Shown: positions 7,319 to 15,333 of the stretch, piece by piece
Layout of the letters: every line of letters starts with the position of its first letter
How positions within the stretch are numbered: the stretch's first letter is position 1
Assembly (NCBI GenBank): GCA_964525185.1
Contig: CAZGFQ010000036.1
Span: forward strand, 1 to 20,395
Direction: 5' to 3'
Length of the DNA stretch: 20,395 nt
DNA from: JABHGY01 sp964525185
Lineage (GTDB): Bacteria; Fidelibacterota; Marinisomatia; Marinisomatales; UBA1611
Position numbers and translations under genes: made by a program
The notes under the pieces: model-generated
The model's database searches: none
The model's input: the letters and a program-made list of their open reading frames with translations, nothing else
What the model was told of the DNA's origin: nothing

Positions 7319-7698
7319 TATTTTTCTCTTCTTCCTGTTATGTAAATATGTTCAAATCTATCCAATAAAATTTCGTTTGAACTTACATTTTGTAAATGTT
7401 GAATTAATGAATTTACATCAATGTATTTATCTAATGTTTCCTTTCTTTGGATCATGCGTTCGATCGCTTTTTCAAATAAATAATTTCCCCCCGACACTTT
7501 ATTCAATTCATAATTCTGGGGTGATACTGCTAACATAATAAATGGTTTTAAATAAGATCGATCACCTGATTCACCAATACGCATCCAACTATGTTCCCAA
7601 ATGTGATGAGCCTGAGTATAATCCTTCTTATTGAAGGCTTCAATCCCAAGATAAAATTCATCCAACTCATTAGTGGGTTTGTTATTAGACAATGGCAT
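7318..7698 (-). CDS. DUF309 family protein
   Basis: A 126-residue, mostly helical protein. LDEFYLGIEAFNKKDYTQAH then HIWEHSWMR (residues 12-40) is the DUF309 signature, in which a His (here His31/His32), Glu35 and Trp38 line up in a helix pair. The family has no established biochemical function. It begins inside the last codons of the fumarylacetoacetase gene (14-base overlap) and ends in a TAATG overlap with hmgA, so it is translated in the middle of the pathway genes. Its place in the operon suggests a role in tyrosine breakdown; taking the place of the missing maleylacetoacetate isomerase is one untested option. Confidence 0.82.
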   Translation of the reverse strand: MPLSNNKPTNELDEFYLGIEAFNKKDYTQAHHIWEHSWMRIGESGDRSYLKPFIMLAVSPQNYELNKVSGGNYLFEKAIERMIQRKETLDKYIDVNSLIQHLQNVSSNEILLDRFEHIYITGRREK

Positions 7699-8671
7699 TT
7701 TCCAAAGTTCCTATTCCTTCTATGGTTAATGTGACAATATCTCCCTTTTTTAGCCAACCATTTATGTTTTCCGGACCTAATTCTAAAATACATCCCGTTC
7801 CAACTGTACCAGAGCCAATATAATCTCCTGGAAATAATTCAGAATTTTGACTTGCTCTTTCAATCATATTAGGAAAGGAATGAAATAAGTCATTCATATT
7901 TCCGTCTGAATACAACTCATTATTTACATGGCAGGTCATACGGAGGCTAAGATTACCATTTTCATCAAAATAATCTTCTAATTCATCTGGGGTAACCATT
8001 GCCGGACCAAAACTTGTAGCAAAATCCTTTCCCTTCGCCGGACCCAGATTTAGTTTCATTTCTTCTTTTTGGAAATCTCGTGCAGACCAATCATTGCATA
8101 TTGTATATCCTGCAATAAAGGCAGTTGCATCATCTTTCGATATATTTTTTCCTCCATTTGCAATGATGATAGCAATTTCTAATTCATAATCTAATGCTTT
8201 GGTAGGTTCAGGGTAAGGTACATCTTCTTTATGTGCAAATAATGTTGTTGGGTTAGAAAAATAAAATACGGGTAATTCATACCAAAGTGGGTCCATTTCA
8301 AGACCGCGATTTTTTCTAGCTGTTCGGACATGTTGCTCAAATGCATAAAAATCACGAAATGTTCTCGGCTCAGGTACGGGTGGGAAAAATTGAACCGAAT
8401 CTATTGAAACAGCAATAGGTTTCCCATGGGCGGAATAAGTATGTATCAGAGAATCGGGTAAAGAACGATCTAGTTTTTTCAATTTTTCAAATGAATCATC
8501 CCAATTCTCCAATGCACGTGATAAGGATGTTGGAATGGATAGATATTCTGAATTTCCATGACTATCATTTATGTAAATGGCAGAATACAAAATATCGATA
8601 ATAAAATTATCACGTATATACCCGAATCGGGGCTCTGTTCCTTCAATTCGAGTATATGTTACAAATTTCAT
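7685..8671 (-). CDS. Fumarylacetoacetase (fumarylacetoacetate hydrolase family)
   Basis: A 328-residue enzyme for the last step of tyrosine breakdown, hydrolysing fumarylacetoacetate to fumarate and acetoacetate. The pattern DFYAFEQH (Asp107, His114) has the same spacing as the catalytic Asp/His of mammalian FAH. DYELEIA supplies Glu163 and Glu165 and NDWSARD supplies Asp194, together a complete metal site. GSGTVGTGC lies near the C-terminus. The family also includes other beta-diketone and acylpyruvate hydrolases, so the exact substrate is from context. The gene abuts the HPPD stop (TAAATG) and overlaps DUF309 downstream. Confidence 0.9.
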   Translation of the reverse strand: MKFVTYTRIEGTEPRFGYIRDNFIIDILYSAIYINDSHGNSEYLSIPTSLSRALENWDDSFEKLKKLDRSLPDSLIHTYSAHGKPIAVSIDSVQFFPPVPEPRTFRDFYAFEQHVRTARKNRGLEMDPLWYELPVFYFSNPTTLFAHKEDVPYPEPTKALDYELEIAIIIANGGKNISKDDATAFIAGYTICNDWSARDFQKEEMKLNLGPAKGKDFATSFGPAMVTPDELEDYFDENGNLSLRMTCHVNNELYSDGNMNDLFHSFPNMIERASQNSELFPGDYIGSGTVGTGCILELGPENINGWLKKGDIVTLTIEGIGTLENAIV

Positions 8672-9793
8672 TTACAAATTTCCTCGTTTTTCCTGTTCTA
8701 GTTCAATTGATTCAAATAGGGCTTGAAAGTTGCCTTGTCCAAATCCTCTGGACCCTTTTCGTTGAATAATTTCATAAAAAAGTGTGGGGCGATCTTCAAC
8801 AGGTTTGGAAAATAATTGTAATAAATACCCTTCATCATCACGGTCGACTAAAATGCCTAATTCTTTCAAGGGTGCCAATGCTTCATCAATTTCTCCAACT
8901 CGGTTGGACAATTCATCATAATATGTATCAGGAACATATAAAAAATCGACTCCATTATTCCGTAGTGCTGTAATTGTTTTAATAATATCATCTGTTAATA
9001 ATGCAATATGTTGAACGCCCGGTCCTTCGTTGAAATCTAAATATTCCTCAATTTGCGATTTCTTCAATCCAGATGCAGGTTCATTTATTGGGAATTTTAC
9101 TTTCCAGTTTTTTGATCGCATAACTCGACTTTTTAAGGCAGAAAATTTGGTTGAAATATCATTTTCATCAAAGACAACAAAATTGGTAAATCCAAAAATA
9201 TTCTCATAAAAATCCCGCCATTCATTCATTTTCCCTTCTGCTACATTTCCAACAATATGATCTATTAGTAATAATCCAGGGTCTTCTGAATGAATTGCTG
9301 GCAGGTTCAACGGAACGTATCTTGGTGCCCATAATCCACTATAAGCTTTTCGTTCTACAAATGAATGAATCGTATCGCCATACGTTTTTATTGCTGACTT
9401 TCGATAAATACCGTCTGAATCTTCCCAAGATTTAGATTGGTGGACAGAATTTGCCCCGCGACTTACGCAAGAGTCATGAGCTGTTTGGTCGCATTCTACT
9501 TTGAATGCTATATCTCGAACTCCATCTCCATGATTTGCTAACCATTTTGTTGCAGGATGTTGTGACGATAGTGGAGTGGTTATAACAAAAAAGATTTTAT
9601 TTTGTTTTAACACATAACTCACGCGATCTTTTTGACCTGTTTCAGGTCCTGAATATGCATAAGGTTGCATACCAAATGCTGATCGATAATAATGAACAGC
9701 TTGCTTTGCATTTCCCACATAAAATTCAATATGATCTAACTCGGTAATTGGGAAATATTCTTTCCCGGTCCACTCTGTTGTTATAATAGCCAT
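8672..9793 (-). CDS. hpd: 4-hydroxyphenylpyruvate dioxygenase
   Basis: A 373-residue Fe(II) dioxygenase converting 4-hydroxyphenylpyruvate to homogentisate. Two vicinal-oxygen-chelate domains are visible: the N-terminal one around ITELDHIEFYVGNAKQAVHY, and the catalytic one from about residue 175. The three iron ligands are in place: His179 (LIDHIVGNV), His262 (GPGVQHIALLT) and Glu341 (PTLFYEIIQRKG). The C-terminal helix with GFGQGNFQALFESIE, which closes over the active site, is also present. Length is normal. It directly follows the aminotransferase (stop and start abut as TAAATG), placing the two first steps of tyrosine breakdown side by side. Confidence 0.96.
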   Translation of the reverse strand: MAIITTEWTGKEYFPITELDHIEFYVGNAKQAVHYYRSAFGMQPYAYSGPETGQKDRVSYVLKQNKIFFVITTPLSSQHPATKWLANHGDGVRDIAFKVECDQTAHDSCVSRGANSVHQSKSWEDSDGIYRKSAIKTYGDTIHSFVERKAYSGLWAPRYVPLNLPAIHSEDPGLLLIDHIVGNVAEGKMNEWRDFYENIFGFTNFVVFDENDISTKFSALKSRVMRSKNWKVKFPINEPASGLKKSQIEEYLDFNEGPGVQHIALLTDDIIKTITALRNNGVDFLYVPDTYYDELSNRVGEIDEALAPLKELGILVDRDDEGYLLQLFSKPVEDRPTLFYEIIQRKGSRGFGQGNFQALFESIELEQEKRGNL

Positions 9794-10888
9794 TTACATT
9801 TCCTTAAGTATTATTTTTAAGTTTTGAATGAATTGTTTATTCTGCTCCATGGTTCCAATGCTTATGCGAATAGCATGTGGCCACCCAAATGCATTGAGTT
9901 GGCGAACAATAATACCATTATTAAATAATGAGTCAGCGATATATTTCGCATGGCTTTCATTCTCCCATAAGGTGGTAATGAAATTTGCAGATGATGAGAT
10001 AGTTTCTACGCCTATTTTGTGTAATTGCTCATTTAAATAATGTAATCCTCTTGTAGTGATGTCTAATGTATTATTTAAATGAGCCTGATCTGATAATGCT
10101 CCGAGCCCCGCTGCTTGTGCTGTTAAAGAGGGTTCGAATGGAACTTTTACTTTTATAAGATTGCTAATTAATTCTTCATGTGCAAGTCCATATCCAATTC
10201 GCGCACCTGCTAGACCGTATGCTTTTGAAAATGTTCTAAGTGTAATCACATTATCATAACGATAAGTCATTGAATCTGGATAGTCAGGTTTATTTTTTGC
10301 AAATTCATAGTATGCCTCATCTAAAATAATGAGACACCGTTCTGGGACGTGAGAGTAAAAATCATCAAACTCATTTCGAGTGATATATGTTCCCATTGGA
10401 TTATCAGGGTTAGCGATATAAATAATTTTAGTATAATCCGTAATTTTATTTTTTATGGCGTCTAAATCATATCTATAATCTTTCATAGGCACCCAAAGAG
10501 TTCGACGTCCAGATGCATTTGCTAATACGCGAAATCCTATAAAGCTATTTTCCGCGGAAATAAGTTCATCATCTGTAAGTAAAAATGTTCGCATAATGGT
10601 GGACATGACACCTTCCGATCCTGACCCTAGAATAACATTATCAATTTTTACATTATATTTTTTCGCTAATGCATTTCTTAGATGAAAACCAGAAGCTTCA
10701 GGGTAATAATGCATATTATCCATGACGGAACGCATAGCATCAAGCGCTTTGGGTGATGGCCCAAGTGGATTTTCATTAGAAGCCATTTTAATAAATGTTG
10801 AGAGCCCTAACTCTCGCCGAGCTTGATCGATAGATTTTCCTGCTTTATAAGATGCAAGTTGTTTTATGTAGGGTGGAACTAAAGCCAT
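9794..10888 (-). CDS. HisC-type class I/II aminotransferase, probable aromatic aminotransferase
   Basis: A 364-residue PLP enzyme of the histidinol-phosphate aminotransferase group. Family landmarks are MASNENPLGPSPKA (35-48), Asn163 in ANPDNPMGTY, Asp190 in LIILDEAYYEF, PLP lysine Lys222 in RTFSKAYGLAGARIGYG, and Arg in the C-terminal AIRISIG. HisC relatives can use tyrosine and phenylalanine, and no other histidine biosynthesis gene is present. The operon position before HPPD points to tyrosine to 4-hydroxyphenylpyruvate, though a true HisC cannot be ruled out by sequence alone. The start overlaps the Lrp-type regulator stop as TAATG. Confidence 0.9.
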   Translation of the reverse strand: MALVPPYIKQLASYKAGKSIDQARRELGLSTFIKMASNENPLGPSPKALDAMRSVMDNMHYYPEASGFHLRNALAKKYNVKIDNVILGSGSEGVMSTIMRTFLLTDDELISAENSFIGFRVLANASGRRTLWVPMKDYRYDLDAIKNKITDYTKIIYIANPDNPMGTYITRNEFDDFYSHVPERCLIILDEAYYEFAKNKPDYPDSMTYRYDNVITLRTFSKAYGLAGARIGYGLAHEELISNLIKVKVPFEPSLTAQAAGLGALSDQAHLNNTLDITTRGLHYLNEQLHKIGVETISSSANFITTLWENESHAKYIADSLFNNGIIVRQLNAFGWPHAIRISIGTMEQNKQFIQNLKIILKEM

Positions 10889-11349
10889 TAGGATACATCC
10901 AATTTTGTTTCTTGTTTAAATGTTGATAATACAACAGATGTTTTCATGTTTTGAACATTGGGAAGAGCCGAAAGTTTATGAAGGATAAATTCTTCATAAC
11001 TTGGTATATCTTTGGTTGCGACTCGTAAAAGAAAATCTGCTTCTCCCGTTATATGATGGCATTCCAATATTTCAGGTAATTCGCTTATAGCAGAAAAAAA
11101 GTTTTCTACGGGCGCTTCACCGTGCCGTGTTAATTTAACTTCAACAAAAGTAAAACATGTATATCCTGCTTTTCTAGGATTGAGTAATGCTACATATTTA
11201 TCAATGATGCCACTGCCTTCGAGTTTTTTCACTCGCTCTAGCGTACTCGAAGGTGATAAACTGACGAGTTTGGCTAATTCCGCATTTGTGATGCGAGAAT
11301 TTGTTTGCAATTCTTTCAGAAGTAATTTATCAATATTATCATAAAACAT
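10888..11349 (-). CDS. Lrp/AsnC family transcriptional regulator
   Basis: A 153-residue DNA-binding protein. The start at 11349 gives MFYDNIDKLLLKELQTNSRI, the usual Lrp N-terminus; an in-frame ATG at 11400 would add an unrelated hydrophobic 17-residue leader and was not chosen. The HTH lies at about residues 20-40 (TNAELAKLVSLSPSSTLERV), followed by the RAM/effector domain with ECHHITGEADFLLRVATKD. Such regulators sense amino acids. As first gene of the tyrosine operon, divergent from sfsA, it probably controls its own operon in response to an aromatic amino acid (inference). Confidence 0.93.
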   Translation of the reverse strand: MFYDNIDKLLLKELQTNSRITNAELAKLVSLSPSSTLERVKKLEGSGIIDKYVALLNPRKAGYTCFTFVEVKLTRHGEAPVENFFSAISELPEILECHHITGEADFLLRVATKDIPSYEEFILHKLSALPNVQNMKTSVVLSTFKQETKLDVS

Positions 11350-11451
11350 GTAAATATTCTTAAAAATAGTTAATAAGTAGAAGAAAATACGGCAAAACAA
11401 TAGATATGCAAAATAATATACTGCAGATCTCCTATTCTTATTTATTAGATA

Positions 11452-11479
11452 GGTATAATGAAAATGGGAGAAAATTCAA
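11452..11479 (-). promoter_or_regulatory. Candidate promoter of the lrp-aminotransferase-hpd operon
   Basis: On the minus strand TTGAAT (11479-11474) and TATACC (11457-11452) are spaced by 16 bases, a reasonable sigma-70-like pair. It would leave a leader of roughly 95 bases before the regulator start. This is pattern matching only; the lineage's own promoter consensus is unknown. Confidence 0.35.
11454..11459 (+). promoter_or_regulatory. Candidate -10 box (TATAAT) for sfsA
   Basis: A perfect TATAAT stands 50 bases before the sfsA start. No good -35 element is seen at the right distance. It overlaps the -10 box proposed for the opposite strand, so the two divergent promoters would compete. 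Confidence 0.35.
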
Positions 11480-11509
11480 TAAACTCCAGCCCATGAGGAG
11501 AGTTAGAAA

Positions 11510-12217
11510 ATGAAAATTGAAGGACCATTATTATGTGCTAAATTTATTTCTCGACCCAATAGATTTATTACCATTATTGAAGTAAATGGGAAAAAAGTAA
11601 AAAGCCATTTACCGGATCCTGGGCGACTAAAAGAAATACTTATTCCCGGTGTGGATTTACTTGTTCGACCAGCGCCAAAAAGTTCGACAAGGAAAACACA
11701 CTTTTCTACAGTTATGGCAAAACATAATGGATTGTGGGTTTCCCTCGTTTCGGCATTACCAAATCAATTTGTTAAAGAAGCTCTAATAAAAAAGGAAATT
11801 CCCCTATTCCATAATTATAAATTCATACGACCGGAAATACCAGTTGGGCGTCATCGATTTGATTTTTTATTGGAGTCGCCGCAAGGTAATCCTTTTTATC
11901 TTGAGGTGAAATCTGTTACTTTTGTTGAGAATGGAATAGCTCAATTCCCTGATGCTGTGACAAGTCGAGGCGCAAAACACGCCACCGCTTTATCACACAT
12001 TTCAAAAAATAATACTGCAGAAGATGCTGGGATCCTTTTTGTTTGTCAAAGACCTGATGCACATGAATTTCGTCCTATGTGGAACCGGGACCCTACATTT
12101 AGTCAAGCATTATTGGATGCTGATTCTTCTGGAGTTTCTATTTGGTGTATTACGACACATATATCAAAAACACATATGCAGTTTTATCGGGAGATTCCAT
12201 TAAATTTAATGCCCTAA
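11510..12217 (+). CDS. sfsA: SfsA family DNA-binding protein/nuclease
   Basis: A 235-residue protein, the same size as E. coli SfsA, whose family is linked to sugar fermentation gene stimulation and has a nuclease-like fold. Diagnostic stretches are LPDPGRLKEIL (34-44), RFDFLLE with Asp118, LEVKSVT with Glu132 and Lys134 (a PD-(D/E)xK-like active site), and FPDAVTSRGAKH (146-157). A good Shine-Dalgarno GAGGAG (11495-11500) sits 9 bases before the ATG, unusual in this window. Its cellular job is not well defined. It is divergent from the tyrosine operon and is followed 35 bases later by the lipoprotein gene. Confidence 0.95.
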   Translation: MKIEGPLLCAKFISRPNRFITIIEVNGKKVKSHLPDPGRLKEILIPGVDLLVRPAPKSSTRKTHFSTVMAKHNGLWVSLVSALPNQFVKEALIKKEIPLFHNYKFIRPEIPVGRHRFDFLLESPQGNPFYLEVKSVTFVENGIAQFPDAVTSRGAKHATALSHISKNNTAEDAGILFVCQRPDAHEFRPMWNRDPTFSQALLDADSSGVSIWCITTHISKTHMQFYREIPLNLMP

Positions 12218-12252
12218 TAATGCAACATGAATTAAGATAAATAGAGTTTCGA

Positions 12253-13932
12253 TTGTATTCCATATTTAAGAAGTCTCCCATAATGATAATCATTGGAATC
12301 TCACTTTGGTTTTGGGTGAGTTGCGCAGCTGTTAAACATCCCCCGGGAGGCCCGAAGGATATTGTAGCTCCAGAATTACTATTTTCAAATCCTATAAGTG
12401 GTGCTACATATTTTTCAAGCAGTGAAATTGAATTAACATTTAATGAGTTTATAGATGAAAAAAGTATTATGTCAGCAATTCATATTTATCCTCAATTATT
12501 AACTAAACCAGATTTTATCTATAAAGGTAAAAGAATTATCATCCAATTACCTGATTCATTGGATGAAAATCAAACGTATATATTATCCATCAATAGAAAT
12601 TTAAAAGATGAACATGGTGTACCGCTCGCTAAAAATATTCAATTGGCTTTTAGTACTGGCGCATTTATTGATCAGGCAAGCATAAGCGGTCGAGTGTTTC
12701 ATGATGGTGAAATATCGGTGCATCTCTGGCAGATAAAGGATGAAAATGAAGACCCTTTTTATCAAAGACTACCTGATTATATTACAGACGCCAGTGATGA
12801 TGGCTTTTATCAATTTCAATATTTATCTCCCGGTCATTATCAGGCAATGGCAGTTTTGAGATCTACTGCAGGATTATTACTGGTACCTGATCGGATGGTT
12901 TATGGCTTTCCATGGGAAAGACAAATATATCTTGATTCAGCTATGGTTAAATCTAAAGTCGATATGATTGTCGATAAGAAAGAAACTCCTATTCGATTGC
13001 TCAGAAGTGAATGGAATGATCTATCGTGGGGGAAGGTTATTTTTAATCAAGATATTACAGGTTGGAATCATTTGTTGTCCGTTGCCATAATGAATAATGA
13101 TACTCTTGTACCAATCTTACGTACATCTTTACATTCACAAGATTCGTCTGGAATCATTATAATCCCTAAAAAAGAATTGAATGAAGATCAACCATATGAA
13201 TTGAATATTCCAGGTGTCATGCGTGGAGATGAAATTTTAGTTGATTCTAGCAAAGTGCGTTTTTCCACTCCAGCCTATTCAGATACATCTTTACTTGAGT
13301 GGGTGAATGCAAATGCAACAATGACATTGGTTCCAGATCCTGATTCAATATTATCCATACATATTCCATTTTCACGTCCCATAAGTATTAATAATGATTC
13401 ATTAGAATTGGAATTAAATTTATCTGACACGATCCCAATCGAATGTGATATATCTATTACACATGAAATGCAATTATCTATTATTCCACGGATCAATTGG
13501 GAGCAAGATAAAATGTATAATCTCCAATTAAATACACAAGGAATTTTACCAATTTCAGGCAAACATCTTGCTGACTCATTAATTACTTTACAAATAAAAA
13601 CGTCTAATTATGAGCCAACAGGTCGATTAATCGCAACAGTAAATGCAGGATCCAAGCAACAAATTAAATCAGTATTAATGTCTACGGAAAAATCGCAATT
13701 TATTTTAACAAAAAGTGTAAATTCCAATACTCTATTTGACTATGTAAAAGTACCGGAAGGACGTTACCGGTTAATGTTTTTTTCAGATATGAATCAAAAC
13801 AATAAAATTGATGCCGGCCGTGCGGAGCCATTCCAAACGGGCGAATGGTTTACGTTCTATCCAGATACAATTAAAATCCGAGCGAATTGGGATTTAGAGT
13901 TAAAAACAATTTATTTGGAGTCAACACCTTAA
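12253..13932 (+). CDS. Ig-like (SbsA/Big_5-type) domain lipoprotein
   Basis: A 559-residue secreted protein, typical of the FCB group. From a TTG start the N-terminus is MYSIFKKSPIMIIIGISLWF then WVSC, a lipoprotein-like signal with Cys24 as likely lipidated residue (the -3 position Trp is not ideal). An ATG at 12283 would remove the basic KK, so TTG is favoured. Right after the Cys comes PPGGPKD, a motif shared by many FCB Ig-like lipoproteins, and then a Big_5-like domain (LLFSNPISGATY to NIQLAFSTG). The C-terminus holds FFSDMNQNNKIDAGRAEP, like the carboxypeptidase-regulatory-type end of these proteins. The role is unknown, probably in the cell envelope. The stop is one base before the next gene. 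Confidence 0.82.
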   Translation: MYSIFKKSPIMIIIGISLWFWVSCAAVKHPPGGPKDIVAPELLFSNPISGATYFSSSEIELTFNEFIDEKSIMSAIHIYPQLLTKPDFIYKGKRIIIQLPDSLDENQTYILSINRNLKDEHGVPLAKNIQLAFSTGAFIDQASISGRVFHDGEISVHLWQIKDENEDPFYQRLPDYITDASDDGFYQFQYLSPGHYQAMAVLRSTAGLLLVPDRMVYGFPWERQIYLDSAMVKSKVDMIVDKKETPIRLLRSEWNDLSWGKVIFNQDITGWNHLLSVAIMNNDTLVPILRTSLHSQDSSGIIIIPKKELNEDQPYELNIPGVMRGDEILVDSSKVRFSTPAYSDTSLLEWVNANATMTLVPDPDSILSIHIPFSRPISINNDSLELELNLSDTIPIECDISITHEMQLSIIPRINWEQDKMYNLQLNTQGILPISGKHLADSLITLQIKTSNYEPTGRLIATVNAGSKQQIKSVLMSTEKSQFILTKSVNSNTLFDYVKVPEGRYRLMFFSDMNQNNKIDAGRAEPFQTGEWFTFYPDTIKIRANWDLELKTIYLESTP

Positions 13933-13933
13933 A

Positions 13934-14992
13934 ATGTATGCTGTAATTTTAGCTGGAGGGAGTGGAACACGGTTTTGGCCTTTAAGCCGATCCGATAGGC
14001 CCAAGCAATTATTATCCATTGTCGGAGACACGTCAATGCTTCAAATGACAGTCGATCGTTTGAAGAAAATCAAAAAAATTAAAGACATTTATATTATAAC
14101 TCGAGCAGACCTCAAAAAAACCATCCAAAAAGAAATTAAAGGCATTAAACCCAGAAATATCGTCACAGAACCGGAAGGTAAAAATACAGCACCTGCAATT
14201 GCTTTAATGGCATTGCATATAGAAAAAAAAGATCCAGATGCTGTAATGGGAATATTCCCAGCTGATCATTTAATTGTAGGTCACCAGAAATTTCAAAAAG
14301 CCGTTAATCATTCGATTCATCTTGCGAGGAAAAACCATTCGTTAGTTACAATTGGGATTCATCCTACGTTTCCATCTACAGCATACGGTTATATTCAGTT
14401 TAGCGAAAAAAGTGAAGAAGATCATATAGATGGTTATCATGTGGTTACATTTGCAGAAAAACCTCATCAAGATTTAGCAGATCGATTTGTAAAAAGTGGG
14501 GACTTTGTATGGAATGCTGGTATATTTATTTGGAAAGTGGACACATTTTTTGATGGACTAAAAAAACATATGCCAGATTTAAATGAACATATGGGACTCA
14601 TTCGAGATAGAATTAAAAAGAAAGAACCATTTGAAGATATTTGGAATATGATTTCACCAGAATCAATTGATTACGGCTTATTAGAGAAGGCAAAGGATAT
14701 TTTTGTCATTAAAGCAGAATTTGCTTGGAATGATCTAGGGTCTTGGAATGCTGTATATGATTATTTTTCAAAATCAAAATCAGCGAATGTTGTACGTGGT
14801 GATGGGATTGTACAAGATGGGAATGATAACCTTATTGTCAGTAAAGATAAATTCACAGCAATTGTAGGGATCGATAATATTGTTGTTATTAATACGGATG
14901 ACGCAACGCTTGTTGTTCCTAAGGACCAAGTTGAAAATGTAAAAGATTTAGTATTTTGGTTAAAAAAACATAACCATGAAGATATTGTTTAA
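13934..14992 (+). CDS. manC: Mannose-1-phosphate guanylyltransferase
   Basis: A 352-residue nucleotidyltransferase making GDP-mannose from mannose-1-phosphate and GTP for surface polysaccharide or glycoprotein synthesis. The N-terminal signature GGSGTRFWPLSRSDRPKQ (8-25) is complete. FPADHLI, GDFVWNAGIFIWK and FAWNDLGSWNAVYDYF follow in the family order. Length corresponds to the single-domain type; the C-terminal mannose-6-phosphate isomerase domain of long ManC proteins is absent. It starts one base after the lipoprotein stop and overlaps the next gene as TAATG, so the three are probably co-transcribed. Confidence 0.95.
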   Translation: MYAVILAGGSGTRFWPLSRSDRPKQLLSIVGDTSMLQMTVDRLKKIKKIKDIYIITRADLKKTIQKEIKGIKPRNIVTEPEGKNTAPAIALMALHIEKKDPDAVMGIFPADHLIVGHQKFQKAVNHSIHLARKNHSLVTIGIHPTFPSTAYGYIQFSEKSEEDHIDGYHVVTFAEKPHQDLADRFVKSGDFVWNAGIFIWKVDTFFDGLKKHMPDLNEHMGLIRDRIKKKEPFEDIWNMISPESIDYGLLEKAKDIFVIKAEFAWNDLGSWNAVYDYFSKSKSANVVRGDGIVQDGNDNLIVSKDKFTAIVGIDNIVVINTDDATLVVPKDQVENVKDLVFWLKKHNHEDIV

Positions 14993-15252
14993 TGAAAAAA
15001 GATAAACTTCTCGAAGAATTTGAATCATTGGGCGAAAGGCTCGGTGTTAAAATAGTAAAAGGGAAAGGGAATTTCATTGGTGGTACATGCATGATTAATG
15101 AAGAAAAAGTTATAGTTGTTAATAAAGCGAAACCCATAGAGCAACGGTTACGCGTGTTAGCTCTCAGCTTTTTAGAATGGGATTTAGAAGGCATTTTTGT
15201 TGTTCCTGCTTTACGAGCTTATATTGATAATGTCAATACCTTAAACCTTTAA
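14992..15252 (+). CDS. Small conserved hypothetical protein
   Basis: An 86-residue soluble protein without signal peptide or membrane helix. It has the layout KLLEEFESLGERLGVKIVKG, then NFIGGTCMINEEKVIVVNKA, then a helix EQRLRVLALSFLEWDLEGIF and VVPALRAYID. I have a memory of similar small proteins in Bacteroidota-type genomes but no function. The TAATG overlap with manC, and the fact that the frame has clear helix/strand alternation with good family-like glycine positions, support it being real. The shared transcript suggests a link to GDP-mannose or cell-envelope genes, without proof. Confidence 0.75.
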   Translation: MKKDKLLEEFESLGERLGVKIVKGKGNFIGGTCMINEEKVIVVNKAKPIEQRLRVLALSFLEWDLEGIFVVPALRAYIDNVNTLNL

Positions 15253-15269
15253 AATGACTGGATTTAAAT

Positions 15270-15299
15270 AAAAGGCGATATATCAATTTCACCTTTTTT
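15270..15299 (+). terminator. Probable rho-independent terminator after the manC cluster
   Basis: AAAAGG (15270-15275) pairs with CCTTTT (15292-15297). The stem extends by GA/TC across a C-A mismatch and is followed by a run of T. It lies 18 bases after the stop of the small conserved gene and before the EF-G-like gene. Confidence 0.55.
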
Positions 15300-15333
15300 A
15301 TATGGTAACTAACTAGATAGATCGGAAATAAAA

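Noticed and set aside
11350..11400. N-terminal extension of the Lrp-type regulator from an ATG at 11400
   Set aside because: The added 17 residues are hydrophobic and unlike any Lrp N-terminus; the start at 11349 gives the standard one.
13275..13562. Antisense open frame of 95 codons inside the lipoprotein gene
   Set aside because: It is a shadow of the well-supported + strand lipoprotein frame, with no start signal or family resemblance.
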